Below, piece after piece: positions 54,192-62,928 of a stretch of 64,000 nt of DNA (position 1 is the stretch's first letter; the number at the start of each line of letters is the position of its first letter). A program made the position numbers and the translations under genes. Origin of the DNA: Candidatus Terasakiella magnetica (GTDB lineage: Bacteria > Pseudomonadota > Alphaproteobacteria > Rhodospirillales > Terasakiellaceae); contig NZ_FLYE01000001.1 of the NCBI RefSeq assembly GCF_900093605.1, positions 434,001-498,000 of the forward strand, given 5' to 3'. The notes under the pieces were generated by a model. That model saw nothing but the letters and a program-made list of their open reading frames with translations. It was not told the origin of the DNA and made no database searches.

Positions 54192-54785
54192 ATGTCCCAG
54201 CCCCTTAGTGATGAAGCCATCAACCAACTTTTCCTTGACGCACGCACCCATAACCTGTGGCAAGATAAAGCGGTTTCTGACGAGCTGCTTACCCAAGCTT
54301 GGGATATGACCAGATGGGCACCAACAAGCATGAACTGCTGCCCGGCACGTATCCATTTTGTAAAAAGTGCTGAGGCTAAAGAAAAACTTAAAAGCTGCCT
54401 CTCAGAAGGCAATATCGAAAAAACCATGGCTGCGCCAGCAACCGCGATTATTGCCGTGGATACAAAATTTTACGTCAATATGCCCCGACTGTTTCCAAGC
54501 TTTCCCGGTGCGGCAGATATGTTTGAACAATCACCAGAGCTTAGCGAAGAAACAGCACAACGTAACACTATATTACAAGGGGCGTATTTTATCATGGCGT
54601 GCCGTACTTTAGGACTAGATTGCGGCCCTATGTCTGGCTTTGATAATGAAAAACTGGATGAAACTTTTTTTAATGACTCAAGCTTTAAGTCCAACTTCCT
54701 CTGTAATATAGGCTATGGCGATAAGGCTGGCCTTTATGATCGCGGTCCACGCCCTGCCTTTGATGAGGTATGCGCCATTCTTTAA
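54192..54785 (+). CDS. rutE: Malonic semialdehyde reductase-like nitroreductase (RutE family)
   Basis: The 197-residue FMN-dependent nitroreductase-family protein begins LSDEAINQLFLDARTHNLW and contains TRWAPTSMNCCPARIHFV and GLDCGPMSGFDNEKLDETFF, strongly like RutE/HadB. RutE reduces malonic semialdehyde to 3-hydroxypropionate in pyrimidine breakdown. Other rut genes are not nearby, so here it may have a general aldehyde or nitro-reducing role. GGAAG lies before the ATG. Confidence 0.85.
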   Translation: MSQPLSDEAINQLFLDARTHNLWQDKAVSDELLTQAWDMTRWAPTSMNCCPARIHFVKSAEAKEKLKSCLSEGNIEKTMAAPATAIIAVDTKFYVNMPRLFPSFPGAADMFEQSPELSEETAQRNTILQGAYFIMACRTLGLDCGPMSGFDNEKLDETFFNDSSFKSNFLCNIGYGDKAGLYDRGPRPAFDEVCAIL

Positions 54786-54861
54786 TCAAACCTAAGGACT
54801 TATACGTATAGGTAACTGTCATACCTTGGTTGTTTGTGATAAGTTCAAGGTAAACAATGAT

Positions 54862-57375
54862 ATGAATGGCAAAATGAACCCGATAAACAACCCCATAAAA
54901 ACGATTGTTAATCACAATCTGCTGACCTGCAAACCCCAAGATACGGTCGCTAAATGCGCAAATCTGATGCAGGCTAATGGGTGTAGTTCCATTCTGGTTG
55001 AAGAAAATGGCCTTCCCATTGGCATCTGGACGGAAAAAGACAGCTTGAGAATGGATGTCTCAAGCTTGGCTGTGTTTGATAAGCCCGTTCGGGACTTTAT
55101 GAATTTTCCGGTTAAAAGCATCCGTGATGACGTCACAATCGGGGCAGCAGCCGTTCGTTTTAAAGAGGAAAAAGTCCGCCACCTTTTGGTCGTTGATGAT
55201 GAAAATCACCCAAGCGGTATTATCACCCAAACCGATGTCATCTTAAAACATGGTGAAGAATATTACCTAACCGTCAAAAGTGTTGAGCAAACCCTCACCC
55301 AAGCCGCCCCTATGGCACATGAGGAACTTAGCCTGCATGATACGCTCAGGATCATCAGCAATTCTCCACAAGCTGCGGTCTGCGTACAGTTTAGTGATGG
55401 CACATACGGGATTATTACAGAAAAAGACGTTACGCGTTTTCTGTCTCAGCGAAAATTCCCCTCAACTGCGGGTGAGGCGGCATCGCGCCCCCTAAAAACC
55501 ATTTCAAAAGACTCAAACCTGCTGGAAACTCGAAATCAACTGGTTAAAACAGGTTTTCGCCATCTTGGTGTGCATGATGATAACGGCAATATTATCGGGC
55601 TAATCAGCTTTTCTGGTATCCTCTCCAGCCTTCAGTTTGAATATGTACGGCGCATTAATACGATCCTTGAAGAACGTTCCCAAGCGCTTAAGACCTCACA
55701 AAATAACCTTCATCTCGCCCATAAAATTATTGAGGCGTCTCTTGATGGCGTTATCATTGCCAATTCTGAAGGTAAGATCGCCTATGTTAACCCAACCTTC
55801 ACCCATGTGACAGGCTATAGCGCTGAAGAGGCCATTGGGCAAACGCCTGCTTTGCTAAAATCTGGTCGTCACGATGAAGATTATTATCAAAAAATGTGGG
55901 AACAGCTCCAAAACGAAGGCTATTGGCAAGGTGAGATTTGGAACCGTCGCAAAAATGGTGAGCTTTATCCAGAATGGCTGACCATCACCGCCATTAAAAA
56001 CGATGCTGGTGAGATTTTCCAATATGCCGGTATTTTCTGTGACATTACAGAGCGTAAAAATCAGGAAAAACAAATCCGCCGATTGGCCTATTTTGATGAG
56101 CTGACAAAACTGCCCAACCGCAGGCTTTTCTCAGATCGCCTCAATATGGCGGTGGAACGCGCCAAACGCCATGACGACCGCCTTGCCATTATGTTTGTTG
56201 ATCTGGATCATTTTAAAAAGATCAACGATACATTGGGCCATAGCATTGGCGATGCCTTGTTAGAAGAGGCTGCTGAGCGCTTAAAACATTGCACACGTGG
56301 TGAAGATACCGTTGCACGCATGGGCGGGGATGAATTTATCCTGCTTTTCCCTGAAATCGAAGCGGTTGAAGAAGTCACCAAAGTTGCCCAGCGCGTGATT
56401 GAGGCTTTTTCACAGCCTTTCCACCTCATGGGCCACAAACTATTTGTCACCGCCAGCTTAGGCATTAGTGTCTTTCCCGATGATGGCGGGGATGTTGAAA
56501 CCATTATTAAAAATGCTGATGCGGCTATGTATCGCTCAAAAGCCCAAGGGCGCAGTACCTTTAACCTGTTTAACCCGTCTTTTACCGAACAGGGCATGCG
56601 ACAACTGCAAATCGAAACAGCCTTGCGTGGTGCGATTGATAAGGATGAGTTTGAAGTTTATTACCAGCCTCAAGCCAAGGCCCAAAATGGTGTGGTAATT
56701 GCGGCAGAAGCCCTTTTGCGCTGGCATAATGATGAGATCGGTAAAATCGGCCCGGCTGAGTTTATCCCCATTGCAGAAGAAATCGGGATCATTTCACAAA
56801 TCGGCGAATGGGTTCTCAAACAGGTCTGTCAACAAATCAAAGCCTGGCAGAACAAAGGCCATCCACCGATTACAGTGGCTGTTAATATTGCGCCTGAACA
56901 AATCACCAATGCAGAGTTCCCCAAGCTTGTTCAAGACCTTCTTGAAGAATATGACATCAGTGGCAACCAGCTTGAGATTGAAATCACGGAAGGCTCCTTT
57001 ATTGATAGCCCTGATAAGGTAAAAACAAACCTCTATGCCCTAAAACAAATTGGCGCGCGCATTGCTATTGATGATTTCGGCACGGGTTATTCAAACCTAA
57101 GTTACTTGCGAAAACTTCCTATTGATCACCTTAAGATCGATCAAAGCTTTATTCGCGGCATGTTTAGTGAGGATGGCAACCGCCAACTGATTAAAACCAT
57201 ACTGTCCATGAGTGATAATTTAGGCATGCAAAGCATTGCAGAAGGCGTAGAAAGCCAGCCTCAAGCAGATTTCCTTCATGAAGGCGGCTGTTCCATCATC
57301 CAAGGCTATCTTTTGGCGAGGCCCGAACCTGCTGATGATTTTGAAAAACACTTCCTGCCCACAAAAGAAGAATAA
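54862..57375 (+). CDS. Four-CBS, PAS, GGDEF and EAL protein (cyclic-di-GMP turnover)
   Basis: An 837-residue cytoplasmic protein. Two CBS pairs (about residues 10-130 and 140-275) are followed by a PAS domain (about 285-405: SLDGVIIANSEGKIAYVNPTF), a GGDEF domain (about 410-580) and an EAL domain (about 590-830). The GGDEF active site is intact (ARMGGDEFILLF), with an RxxD inhibitory site (RGED) five residues before it. The EAL domain keeps EALLRW, EITEGSF, and DDFGTGYSNLSYL. It can thus both make and degrade c-di-GMP; CBS pairs often bind adenosyl nucleotides. The ATG at 54862 is chosen; a TTG 12 codons upstream is the alternative. Confidence 0.9.
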   Translation: MNGKMNPINNPIKTIVNHNLLTCKPQDTVAKCANLMQANGCSSILVEENGLPIGIWTEKDSLRMDVSSLAVFDKPVRDFMNFPVKSIRDDVTIGAAAVRFKEEKVRHLLVVDDENHPSGIITQTDVILKHGEEYYLTVKSVEQTLTQAAPMAHEELSLHDTLRIISNSPQAAVCVQFSDGTYGIITEKDVTRFLSQRKFPSTAGEAASRPLKTISKDSNLLETRNQLVKTGFRHLGVHDDNGNIIGLISFSGILSSLQFEYVRRINTILEERSQALKTSQNNLHLAHKIIEASLDGVIIANSEGKIAYVNPTFTHVTGYSAEEAIGQTPALLKSGRHDEDYYQKMWEQLQNEGYWQGEIWNRRKNGELYPEWLTITAIKNDAGEIFQYAGIFCDITERKNQEKQIRRLAYFDELTKLPNRRLFSDRLNMAVERAKRHDDRLAIMFVDLDHFKKINDTLGHSIGDALLEEAAERLKHCTRGEDTVARMGGDEFILLFPEIEAVEEVTKVAQRVIEAFSQPFHLMGHKLFVTASLGISVFPDDGGDVETIIKNADAAMYRSKAQGRSTFNLFNPSFTEQGMRQLQIETALRGAIDKDEFEVYYQPQAKAQNGVVIAAEALLRWHNDEIGKIGPAEFIPIAEEIGIISQIGEWVLKQVCQQIKAWQNKGHPPITVAVNIAPEQITNAEFPKLVQDLLEEYDISGNQLEIEITEGSFIDSPDKVKTNLYALKQIGARIAIDDFGTGYSNLSYLRKLPIDHLKIDQSFIRGMFSEDGNRQLIKTILSMSDNLGMQSIAEGVESQPQADFLHEGGCSIIQGYLLARPEPADDFEKHFLPTKEE

Positions 57376-57391
57376 GCCGTTTTATTCTTCT
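57366..57391. terminator. Bidirectional hairpin that covers two convergent stop codons
   Basis: A perfect 10-base inverted repeat, AGAAGAATAA and TTATTCTTCT, has a 6-base loop. Each arm contains the last codons and TAA stop of one gene, so both proteins end in Glu-Glu. It likely acts as a terminator for both directions, though it is AT-rich. Confidence 0.5.
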
Positions 57392-57669
57392 AACTCTTTT
57401 TCAAGCCAGTCGGCAATTTCTGATATTTTATCAGGCCCAGCTTCCAAATAAAAACTTCCCCCCGGTGCAATCCGGATAGCGGGGCCACGCTCGCACTGAC
57501 CAAGGCAGATAATCTCTTCAACATTGATATCAACAGAGCGCTTTCTCAATTCTTCGCGCAGCAAGGGTAGGGTCTTTTTACTACCCCGCAAGGCACAAGA
57601 CCCACGCGAGCCCCCCACACGCATATTCGTACAAACATAGAGTTTTTTCTGTGTCTTAATGTCATTCAT
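57382..57669 (-). CDS. 2Fe-2S ferredoxin, thioredoxin-like fold
   Basis: A 95-residue protein with four cysteines in the order of thioredoxin-like [2Fe-2S] ferredoxins: KLYVCTNMRV, GSCALRGSKK, ICLGQC, each in the expected spacing. Such domains occur as free ferredoxins or in NADH dehydrogenase and hydrogenase subunits. No obvious redox partner is next to it. It is convergent with the GGDEF-EAL gene and shares a hairpin with it. Confidence 0.85.
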   Translation of the reverse strand: MNDIKTQKKLYVCTNMRVGGSRGSCALRGSKKTLPLLREELRKRSVDINVEEIICLGQCERGPAIRIAPGGSFYLEAGPDKISEIADWLEKELEE

Positions 57670-57898
57670 GGCAGTCTCACACGGCTCTTTTTACTTAAAA
57701 TCTACAAATGCAGTTATTTTTTATACTCAGATGAGAATTGAGGCTTCATAAATCCTACAAATTTTATCAAAAAAACTTCAATTGCAGTAGCAGGCACTGG
57801 TCATGAAAAAGAATGAATCGAATTCGAACTAATGCCACCTCATAACCATAGCACAGAGGTCTCGCATTTTACTTTACGTGTGTCAATTCAGACTAAAT
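57670..57898. other. Intergenic gap without recognised features
   Basis: This 229-base AT-rich stretch holds the promoter region of the ferredoxin gene and the downstream flank of a small hypothetical gene. I see no gene, repeat or strong hairpin in it. Confidence 0.4.
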
Positions 57899-58162
57899 TT
57901 ATTCCCCAAGAACTTCACGCCCAAGCTCAGTAATTCGACAGACTAACCAGTCTGGTTTTAGCGGATTGGTAAACCATGGCTCAGCCCAACCATTTCGGAT
58001 ACAGCTTCTCACAGTCTGAGGATTGACCTGTTGACCATACTCATCAAAGAGGGGGAGCTTACCACCGGCTTGTTCCAGCCCGCGTACCAACCATTTACGT
58101 TGTGTCTGTGATGGTTCTTGTCCATCATGGTCACAACCTGTTTCCATTTCTTCCTTACTCAT
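57899..58162 (-). CDS. Hypothetical protein, possibly winged-helix
   Basis: An 87-residue protein with a polar acidic start and a compact region TQRKWLVRGLEQAGGKLPLFDEYGQQV followed by TVRSCIRNGWAEPW and VCRITELGREVL. The pattern of a short helix bundle followed by a TELGREVL end resembles winged-helix proteins, but this is weak. An ATG at 58162 with an upstream GAG is preferred over a TTG six codons earlier. It is divergent from cutA. Confidence 0.5.
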   Translation of the reverse strand: MSKEEMETGCDHDGQEPSQTQRKWLVRGLEQAGGKLPLFDEYGQQVNPQTVRSCIRNGWAEPWFTNPLKPDWLVCRITELGREVLGE

Positions 58163-58284
58163 GGCAATCTCATTTTGCAAACGTCAAGGAGCCTAAATGG
58201 TAATGTGAATTTGGAAATTGTCCAAGACTTATACATAACGCCCTTGTAACGGAGGGCTGATTGCTTGCGATTGAGGAGGCCTCT

Positions 58285-58602
58285 ATGAAAGCTGTAACCC
58301 TATATATCACCTGCTCTGATGAGACCGAGGCCCGAGCTATTGGCAAGCAATTGCTCACAGAAAGGTTGGTGGCCTGCATCAATATTTTGCCCGCCATCCA
58401 ATCCTTATATTGGTGGAATGATGAAATCCAAGATGATTCGGAAACGGCTTTTTTTGCAAAAACCACTGAAGATAAGGTCGATCAAATCATTAAAAGGATA
58501 GGGGAGTTACACAGTTATGATTGCCCCTGCGTGGTCGCTTTACCTATTGAAAAAGGCAATCCAGCCTTCCTTGACTGGATTGTTGAGCAGACCAAAAACT
58601 AG
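58285..58602 (+). CDS. cutA: Divalent-cation tolerance protein CutA
   Basis: A 105-residue CutA1 protein that forms very stable trimers; the name comes from copper tolerance in E. coli, but the real function is unclear. Segments: AVTLYITCSDETEARAIGKQLL, LVACINILPAIQSLYWWNDEIQDD, and YDCPCVVALPIEKGNPAFLDW. The ATG at 58285 has GAGGAGG upstream; the frame opens 8 codons earlier without a good site. It is convergent with ispDF. Confidence 0.93.
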   Translation: MKAVTLYITCSDETEARAIGKQLLTERLVACINILPAIQSLYWWNDEIQDDSETAFFAKTTEDKVDQIIKRIGELHSYDCPCVVALPIEKGNPAFLDWIVEQTKN

Positions 58603-58653
58603 CATTATTCATAAGCAAAATCGCCAACACCATTTCGCATACGTTATATTTTT

Positions 58654-59802
58654 CTAGCCTAATTTAACAGTGGCTACAGCTTGCGCGGCAATGCCTTCAG
58701 AGCGACCTGTAAAACCAAGTTTTTCTGTTGTGGTGCCTTTAACGCTTACACGATCAAGATCAATTTTAGCAATCTCAGCAATTTTTTTGCGCATTTCTTC
58801 GCGGTGCGGGCCAATTTTGGGGCGCTCACAAATAATGGTCAGGTCAAGATTGCTGATTTGTCCGTTCTTTTCTGCCACCAAATCACAGGATTTGCGTAAA
58901 AAACGATCAGAAGAAACGCCTTTCCACTGCATATCTGTTGGCGGGAAATGGCTACCAATATCACCAGCGCCAATGGCCCCTAAAACCGCATCGGTTAAAG
59001 CATGTAAGGCTACATCTGCATCTGAATGGCCTGAAAGACCGTGACTGTGGGGGACCTCAACACCACATAGGGTTACAAAATCCCCTTTATCAAAGCGATG
59101 CACATCAAAGCCTGTGCCTGTACGAAACTCCACATCCATCTTCATCATCCTTTGTGCACGGCCTAAATCATCCGGTGTTGTAATCTTCAAATTATCTTCA
59201 TGGCCTAAAACAAACACAATCTGCTTGCCCACAGCTTCCATAACAGCGGCGTCATCGGTGAGCTCATGGCCTTGCTGGGTAAGGTGGGCAGGGTAGATAT
59301 CATCAAACAAAAACCCTTGTGGGGTTTGGGCGCGCCATAACTCAGTGCGATCAACCGTACCTGCACAGAGCCCATCAACTTCACGCTTAATCGTATCTGA
59401 GACAGGCAAGGCAGGAATAACACCTTGACCCTCACTGACCTTATCAATGACCCGATCAATCACCCCGTGGGTAACAAAGGGGCGCGCCGCATCATGGATC
59501 AAGACCATATGGGCCTCATTATCTTTAAAACTGTCCAGACCGTTACAAACAGAGGCTTGGCGTGTTTCACCACCATATACAGGGGGCAAAAGCTCCAAAC
59601 CCTCAATCGCCGAATCGTAAAGTTCTTGATCATCAGGATGAATGATCACACGCACGCCTGATATCTTGGGGTGGGTCAAAAAAACATGTGCGGTGTGATA
59701 CAGCACGCTCTTGCCTGCAAGTTCACAATATTGCTTGGGTAAGTCTGCACCAAAGCGTCTTCCACGCCCGGCGGCAACGATGATGGCATAAATCTTTTTC
59801 AT
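58654..59802 (-). CDS. ispDF: Bifunctional IspD/IspF of the MEP isoprenoid pathway
   Basis: A 382-residue fusion. The IspD part (about 1-225) has YAIIVAAGRGRRFGADLPKQY and LIHDAARPFVT; it makes CDP-methylerythritol. The IspF part (about 226-382) has TGFDVHRF, GLSGHSDADVALHALTDA, DIGSHFPPTD and EKLGFTGRSEGIAAQAV; it makes the cyclodiphosphate. Such fusions are common in alphaproteobacteria and may work with IspE. The open frame extends upstream to 59907, but the ATG at 59802 starts at the conserved IspD N-terminus. It is divergent from the CcsA-like gene. Confidence 0.95.
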   Translation of the reverse strand: MKKIYAIIVAAGRGRRFGADLPKQYCELAGKSVLYHTAHVFLTHPKISGVRVIIHPDDQELYDSAIEGLELLPPVYGGETRQASVCNGLDSFKDNEAHMVLIHDAARPFVTHGVIDRVIDKVSEGQGVIPALPVSDTIKREVDGLCAGTVDRTELWRAQTPQGFLFDDIYPAHLTQQGHELTDDAAVMEAVGKQIVFVLGHEDNLKITTPDDLGRAQRMMKMDVEFRTGTGFDVHRFDKGDFVTLCGVEVPHSHGLSGHSDADVALHALTDAVLGAIGAGDIGSHFPPTDMQWKGVSSDRFLRKSCDLVAEKNGQISNLDLTIICERPKIGPHREEMRKKIAEIAKIDLDRVSVKGTTTEKLGFTGRSEGIAAQAVATVKLG

Positions 59803-59881
59803 CCGTCTTTCATAGCGAGAGAAGCTCTTTGAAACAATAGCTATTGCATCAAGGCCTGACATAAGGCTAGATACACCTGAT

Positions 59882-60685
59882 ATGTTACAGACAATGATTT
59901 TCAGCATAAGTGCCGTTCTCGCAATTGCCGTGCCCGCACTCTATTTTTTAAAGGAGCCCAAAGAGCAGGGGGGAACCTTCTGGTCTCTCATGGCTGTTGC
60001 CTTGGCGGGTTCCATCAGCTGGACATTGGCCCAACTTTCCGGTGAATGGCGCACATCCCTCTCACTGGCAGTCTGGGTAACGGTATGTGCAAGCGTTATC
60101 AGCTTCACCATTGTCTGTGCGCTAAACCGCCTTGCCTGGCGCTTAACGCCTTTGCTTATGCCCTATCTTGCGGCTATGGGTATCTGGGCGATCATCTGGT
60201 CGACCTTTCCCGGCCAGCCCATTGAAAATGAAGGCCCTGTGAGCAATTGGATCATGTTCCATATTGCCATTTCCGTCTTTACCTATGCCTTGGCAACCAT
60301 TGCCGCCGTTGCTGCACTCAGTGCCTTTCTTGTTGAGCGCGCGCTAAAACAAAAACGCCCAACCAAGCTGAGCCGTATGTTGCCTTCTGTCATTGATAGT
60401 GAGAGCCTTTTGGTGCGCTTACTGCTGGCATCAGAAGTTATTTTAGCATTGGGCCTGCTGTCTGGCATGGGGGTTTCCATGATGGAAAATGGACAGCTCT
60501 TAACAGCGGATCATAAAACGCTCTTTTCCATTGGTGCTTTTATTGCAATTGCTGTCTTGCTGTTTGCCCATCATCAAAGCGGTATTCGTGGGCGCAAAGC
60601 AGCCCGCATCGTGCTTGTGGCTTACCTGCTGCTAAGTCTTGGCTTCCTCGGTGTTAAATTTGTTACTGATGTGATGATGGCTTAA
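59882..60685 (+). CDS. CcsA/HemX-like inner membrane protein (YpjD type)
   Basis: A 267-residue protein with about eight membrane helices. The conserved histidines are in WIMFHIAISVFTYALA and TADHKTLFSIGAFIAIAVLLFAHHQSGIRGRKAA, as in the cytochrome c assembly protein family that includes CcsA and HemX. The tryptophan-rich WWD haem-binding loop is not visible, so it is closer to the HemX/YpjD-type branch with uncertain function. It is divergent from ispDF; the gap is 79 bases. Confidence 0.8.
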   Translation: MLQTMIFSISAVLAIAVPALYFLKEPKEQGGTFWSLMAVALAGSISWTLAQLSGEWRTSLSLAVWVTVCASVISFTIVCALNRLAWRLTPLLMPYLAAMGIWAIIWSTFPGQPIENEGPVSNWIMFHIAISVFTYALATIAAVAALSAFLVERALKQKRPTKLSRMLPSVIDSESLLVRLLLASEVILALGLLSGMGVSMMENGQLLTADHKTLFSIGAFIAIAVLLFAHHQSGIRGRKAARIVLVAYLLLSLGFLGVKFVTDVMMA

Positions 60686-60804
60686 ACGCCACTTTTATTC
60701 ACCTTTTTCCTTCCTGATTAAAATTTCAATTTCTTAGGCTGAATCCGTATTTTTCAGATTGATTTACCATGCCTAACTGCCTATACTTTGGGCACAGAGG
60801 AAAT

Positions 60805-61803
60805 ATGATTAAAAATAAGGCACTTAAGATTAGCACAATTGAGCTGGAAAGCCCCGTTGTGCTTGCCCCCATGTCAGGCGTTACCGACATGCCATTTCGC
60901 AAACTGGTTAAACAGTTTGGCGCAGGTCTTGTTGTATCTGAAATGATTGCCAGCCAGGAAATGCTGCGCGCTTCCACCAAAACACAGAAAATGGCAACCC
61001 CTTGCGAAGATGAAAGCCCCATTGCCGTGCAATTGGCAGGCACGGATCCCGAAATCATGGCCCAAGCCGCAATCATGAATGAAGCCAGAGGCGCCGATAT
61101 CATTGATATCAATATGGGCTGCCCGGTGAAAAAGATCGTTAAATCCTTTGCAGGCTCCGCCCTCATGCGCAATGAAAAGCTTGCAGGCGAGATCATGCAA
61201 GCGGTAAAGGCAGCCGTAAATATCCCCGTCACCGTTAAAATGCGCTTGGGCTGGGATGAAGAAAGCCTCAATGGCGCAACCCTTGCCAAAATGGCTGAAG
61301 ATATTGGCCTAAGCGCCATTACCATCCATGGGCGCACCCGCAATCAGATGTATGGTGGCCACGCCAATTGGGAAGCCATCGCGCCGATCAAACAAGCTGT
61401 CAACATTCCCGTTATTGGCAATGGCGATCTCAACACATTGGAAGATGTGGACAAGATGATTGAACAATCCGGTGTTGACGGGGTGATGGTTGGGCGCGGT
61501 GCATATGGTCGCCCGTGGTTTTTAAGACAAGTCATGGATTATTTAAAAACAGGTGAACAGACAGAGCCCCCCAGCCTTGCTGAACAATGCGAGATCGTTC
61601 TAGAGCATTATCAAGCCATGCTGGAGCATTACGGTGAGCATGTGGGCGTGCGCCATGCGCGCAAACATATCGGCTGGTACTGCAAAGGCCTTAACGGGGC
61701 CACAAACTTTAGAAATGAAATTATGAAAATGGCTTCTCCTGATGAAGTCAAAACCCATATTCGTGATTTTTATACTGCAAATATCGAAAGAAAGGTGGCT
61801 TAA
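60805..61803 (+). CDS. dusB: tRNA-dihydrouridine synthase DusB
   Basis: A 332-residue FMN enzyme that reduces uridine to dihydrouridine in the tRNA D-loop. Motifs: VLAPMSGVTDMPFRKLV at the N-terminus, the catalytic cysteine in IINDMGCPVKKIV-like sequence (here DIINMGCP region, DINMGCPVKKIVKSF), and GVMVGRGAYGRPW. It belongs to the NifR3/DusB group and precedes ntrB and ntrC, the classic nifR3-ntrB-ntrC order of alphaproteobacteria. The ATG at 60805 has AGAGG 5 bases upstream; an earlier ATG at 60769 is less likely. Confidence 0.94.
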   Translation: MIKNKALKISTIELESPVVLAPMSGVTDMPFRKLVKQFGAGLVVSEMIASQEMLRASTKTQKMATPCEDESPIAVQLAGTDPEIMAQAAIMNEARGADIIDINMGCPVKKIVKSFAGSALMRNEKLAGEIMQAVKAAVNIPVTVKMRLGWDEESLNGATLAKMAEDIGLSAITIHGRTRNQMYGGHANWEAIAPIKQAVNIPVIGNGDLNTLEDVDKMIEQSGVDGVMVGRGAYGRPWFLRQVMDYLKTGEQTEPPSLAEQCEIVLEHYQAMLEHYGEHVGVRHARKHIGWYCKGLNGATNFRNEIMKMASPDEVKTHIRDFYTANIERKVA

Positions 61804-61806
61804 CCC

Positions 61807-62928
61807 ATGTCCGCTTCATCGGTTTCCTTTGACGGCGAGGTCATTCTCAATTCCGTTTCCTCCTGTGTCTTTGTGGTGGATGAAGACGGGGTCATGCGCT
61901 TTGTAAATACAAGTGGGGAGCAACTTCTCCAAGCCAGCGCACCTTATCTTACAGGGCGTTCATTAGATGAATTTATCCCCGGTGACAGCCCCATTCTTGC
62001 GCTTATCCAACAAGCACGCCTTGATCAGGCTAATGTGTCTGAAAATGGTGTAAACCTAGAATCTCCTCGTCTTGGCAAGCAATTGGTCAATGCCCATGCT
62101 TCCCCCTTGATTGAAGACCCAAGCATGATCATCTTAACACTGACCAAGCGCTCCTTAGCTGACCAAATTGCACGCCAGCTTAAACATAGATCAGCCGCTC
62201 GCACCATTACCGCCATGTCCGCCATGCTTGCCCATGAGATTAAAAACCCGCTCTCAGGCATTCGCGGGGCCGCACAGTTGCTTGAAACCACTGCACCAGA
62301 AGATGATAAAGCACTAACCCGCCTGATCACCGATGAGACAGACCGGATTTGCGCACTCGTTGATCGCATGGAAAGCTTTTCTGATGGACGCCCCATTAAA
62401 CGCGAAGCCATCAACATCCACCAAGTGCTTGAACACGTTCGCCATCTGGCCCAAAACGGCTTTGGTAAGCATGTACGCTTTCTTGAACAATATGATCCCT
62501 CGCTTCCACCAGTCTTTGGCAATAAGGACACTCTCATTCAAATTGTCCTGAACCTGATTAAAAATGCCTGTGAGGCCGCCCAACAAGAAAATGCCGAAAT
62601 CACCATAACCACAGCCTATCAACATGGGGTGCGCCTTGCTGTGCCCGGTTCTAACACCCGTGTTCACTTACCGCTGATGGTTTCCATTCAAGACAATGGC
62701 CCCGGCATTCCAGAAGATTTACGCTCTCAGCTTTTTGAGCCCTTCGTCACCACCAAAGCCAAAGGCAGTGGCCTTGGGCTTGCCTTGGTTGCCAAGATGA
62801 TTGGTGATCATGGCGGCTTGATTGAATGTGAGAGTGAGCCCAAGAAAACCATCTTTCGCATTATGCTCCCCATGTATTCAGAAAAAATTCACGGCCCCCT
62901 TGACGCCCAAAAGGAAAAACAGTCATGA
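61807..62928 (+). CDS. ntrB: Nitrogen regulation sensor kinase NtrB (GlnL)
   Basis: The 373-residue cytoplasmic kinase/phosphatase has a PAS domain (about residues 12-115), HisKA with the phospho-His in [23 protein letters not shown], and a HATPase domain with [20 protein letters not shown] and GSGLGLALV. NtrB, controlled by PII (GlnB), phosphorylates NtrC when nitrogen is scarce. It starts 3 bases after dusB and overlaps ntrC by an ATGA junction. Confidence 0.95.
   Translation: MSASSVSFDGEVILNSVSSCVFVVDEDGVMRFVNTSGEQLLQASAPYLTGRSLDEFIPGDSPILALIQQARLDQANVSENGVNLESPRLGKQLVNAHASPLIEDPSMIILTLTKRSLADQIARQLKHRSAARTITAMSAMLAHEIKNPLSGIRGAAQLLETTAPEDDKALTRLITDETDRICALVDRMESFSDGRPIKREAINIHQVLEHVRHLAQNGFGKHVRFLEQYDPSLPPVFGNKDTLIQIVLNLIKNACEAAQQENAEITITTAYQHGVRLAVPGSNTRVHLPLMVSIQDNGPGIPEDLRSQLFEPFVTTKAKGSGLGLALVAKMIGDHGGLIECESEPKKTIFRIMLPMYSEKIHGPLDAQKEKQS

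Noticed and set aside
60726-61343. 205-codon antisense frame over dusB
   Set aside because: It is a shadow of dusB codon use, with Ser/Met-rich low-complexity sequence.
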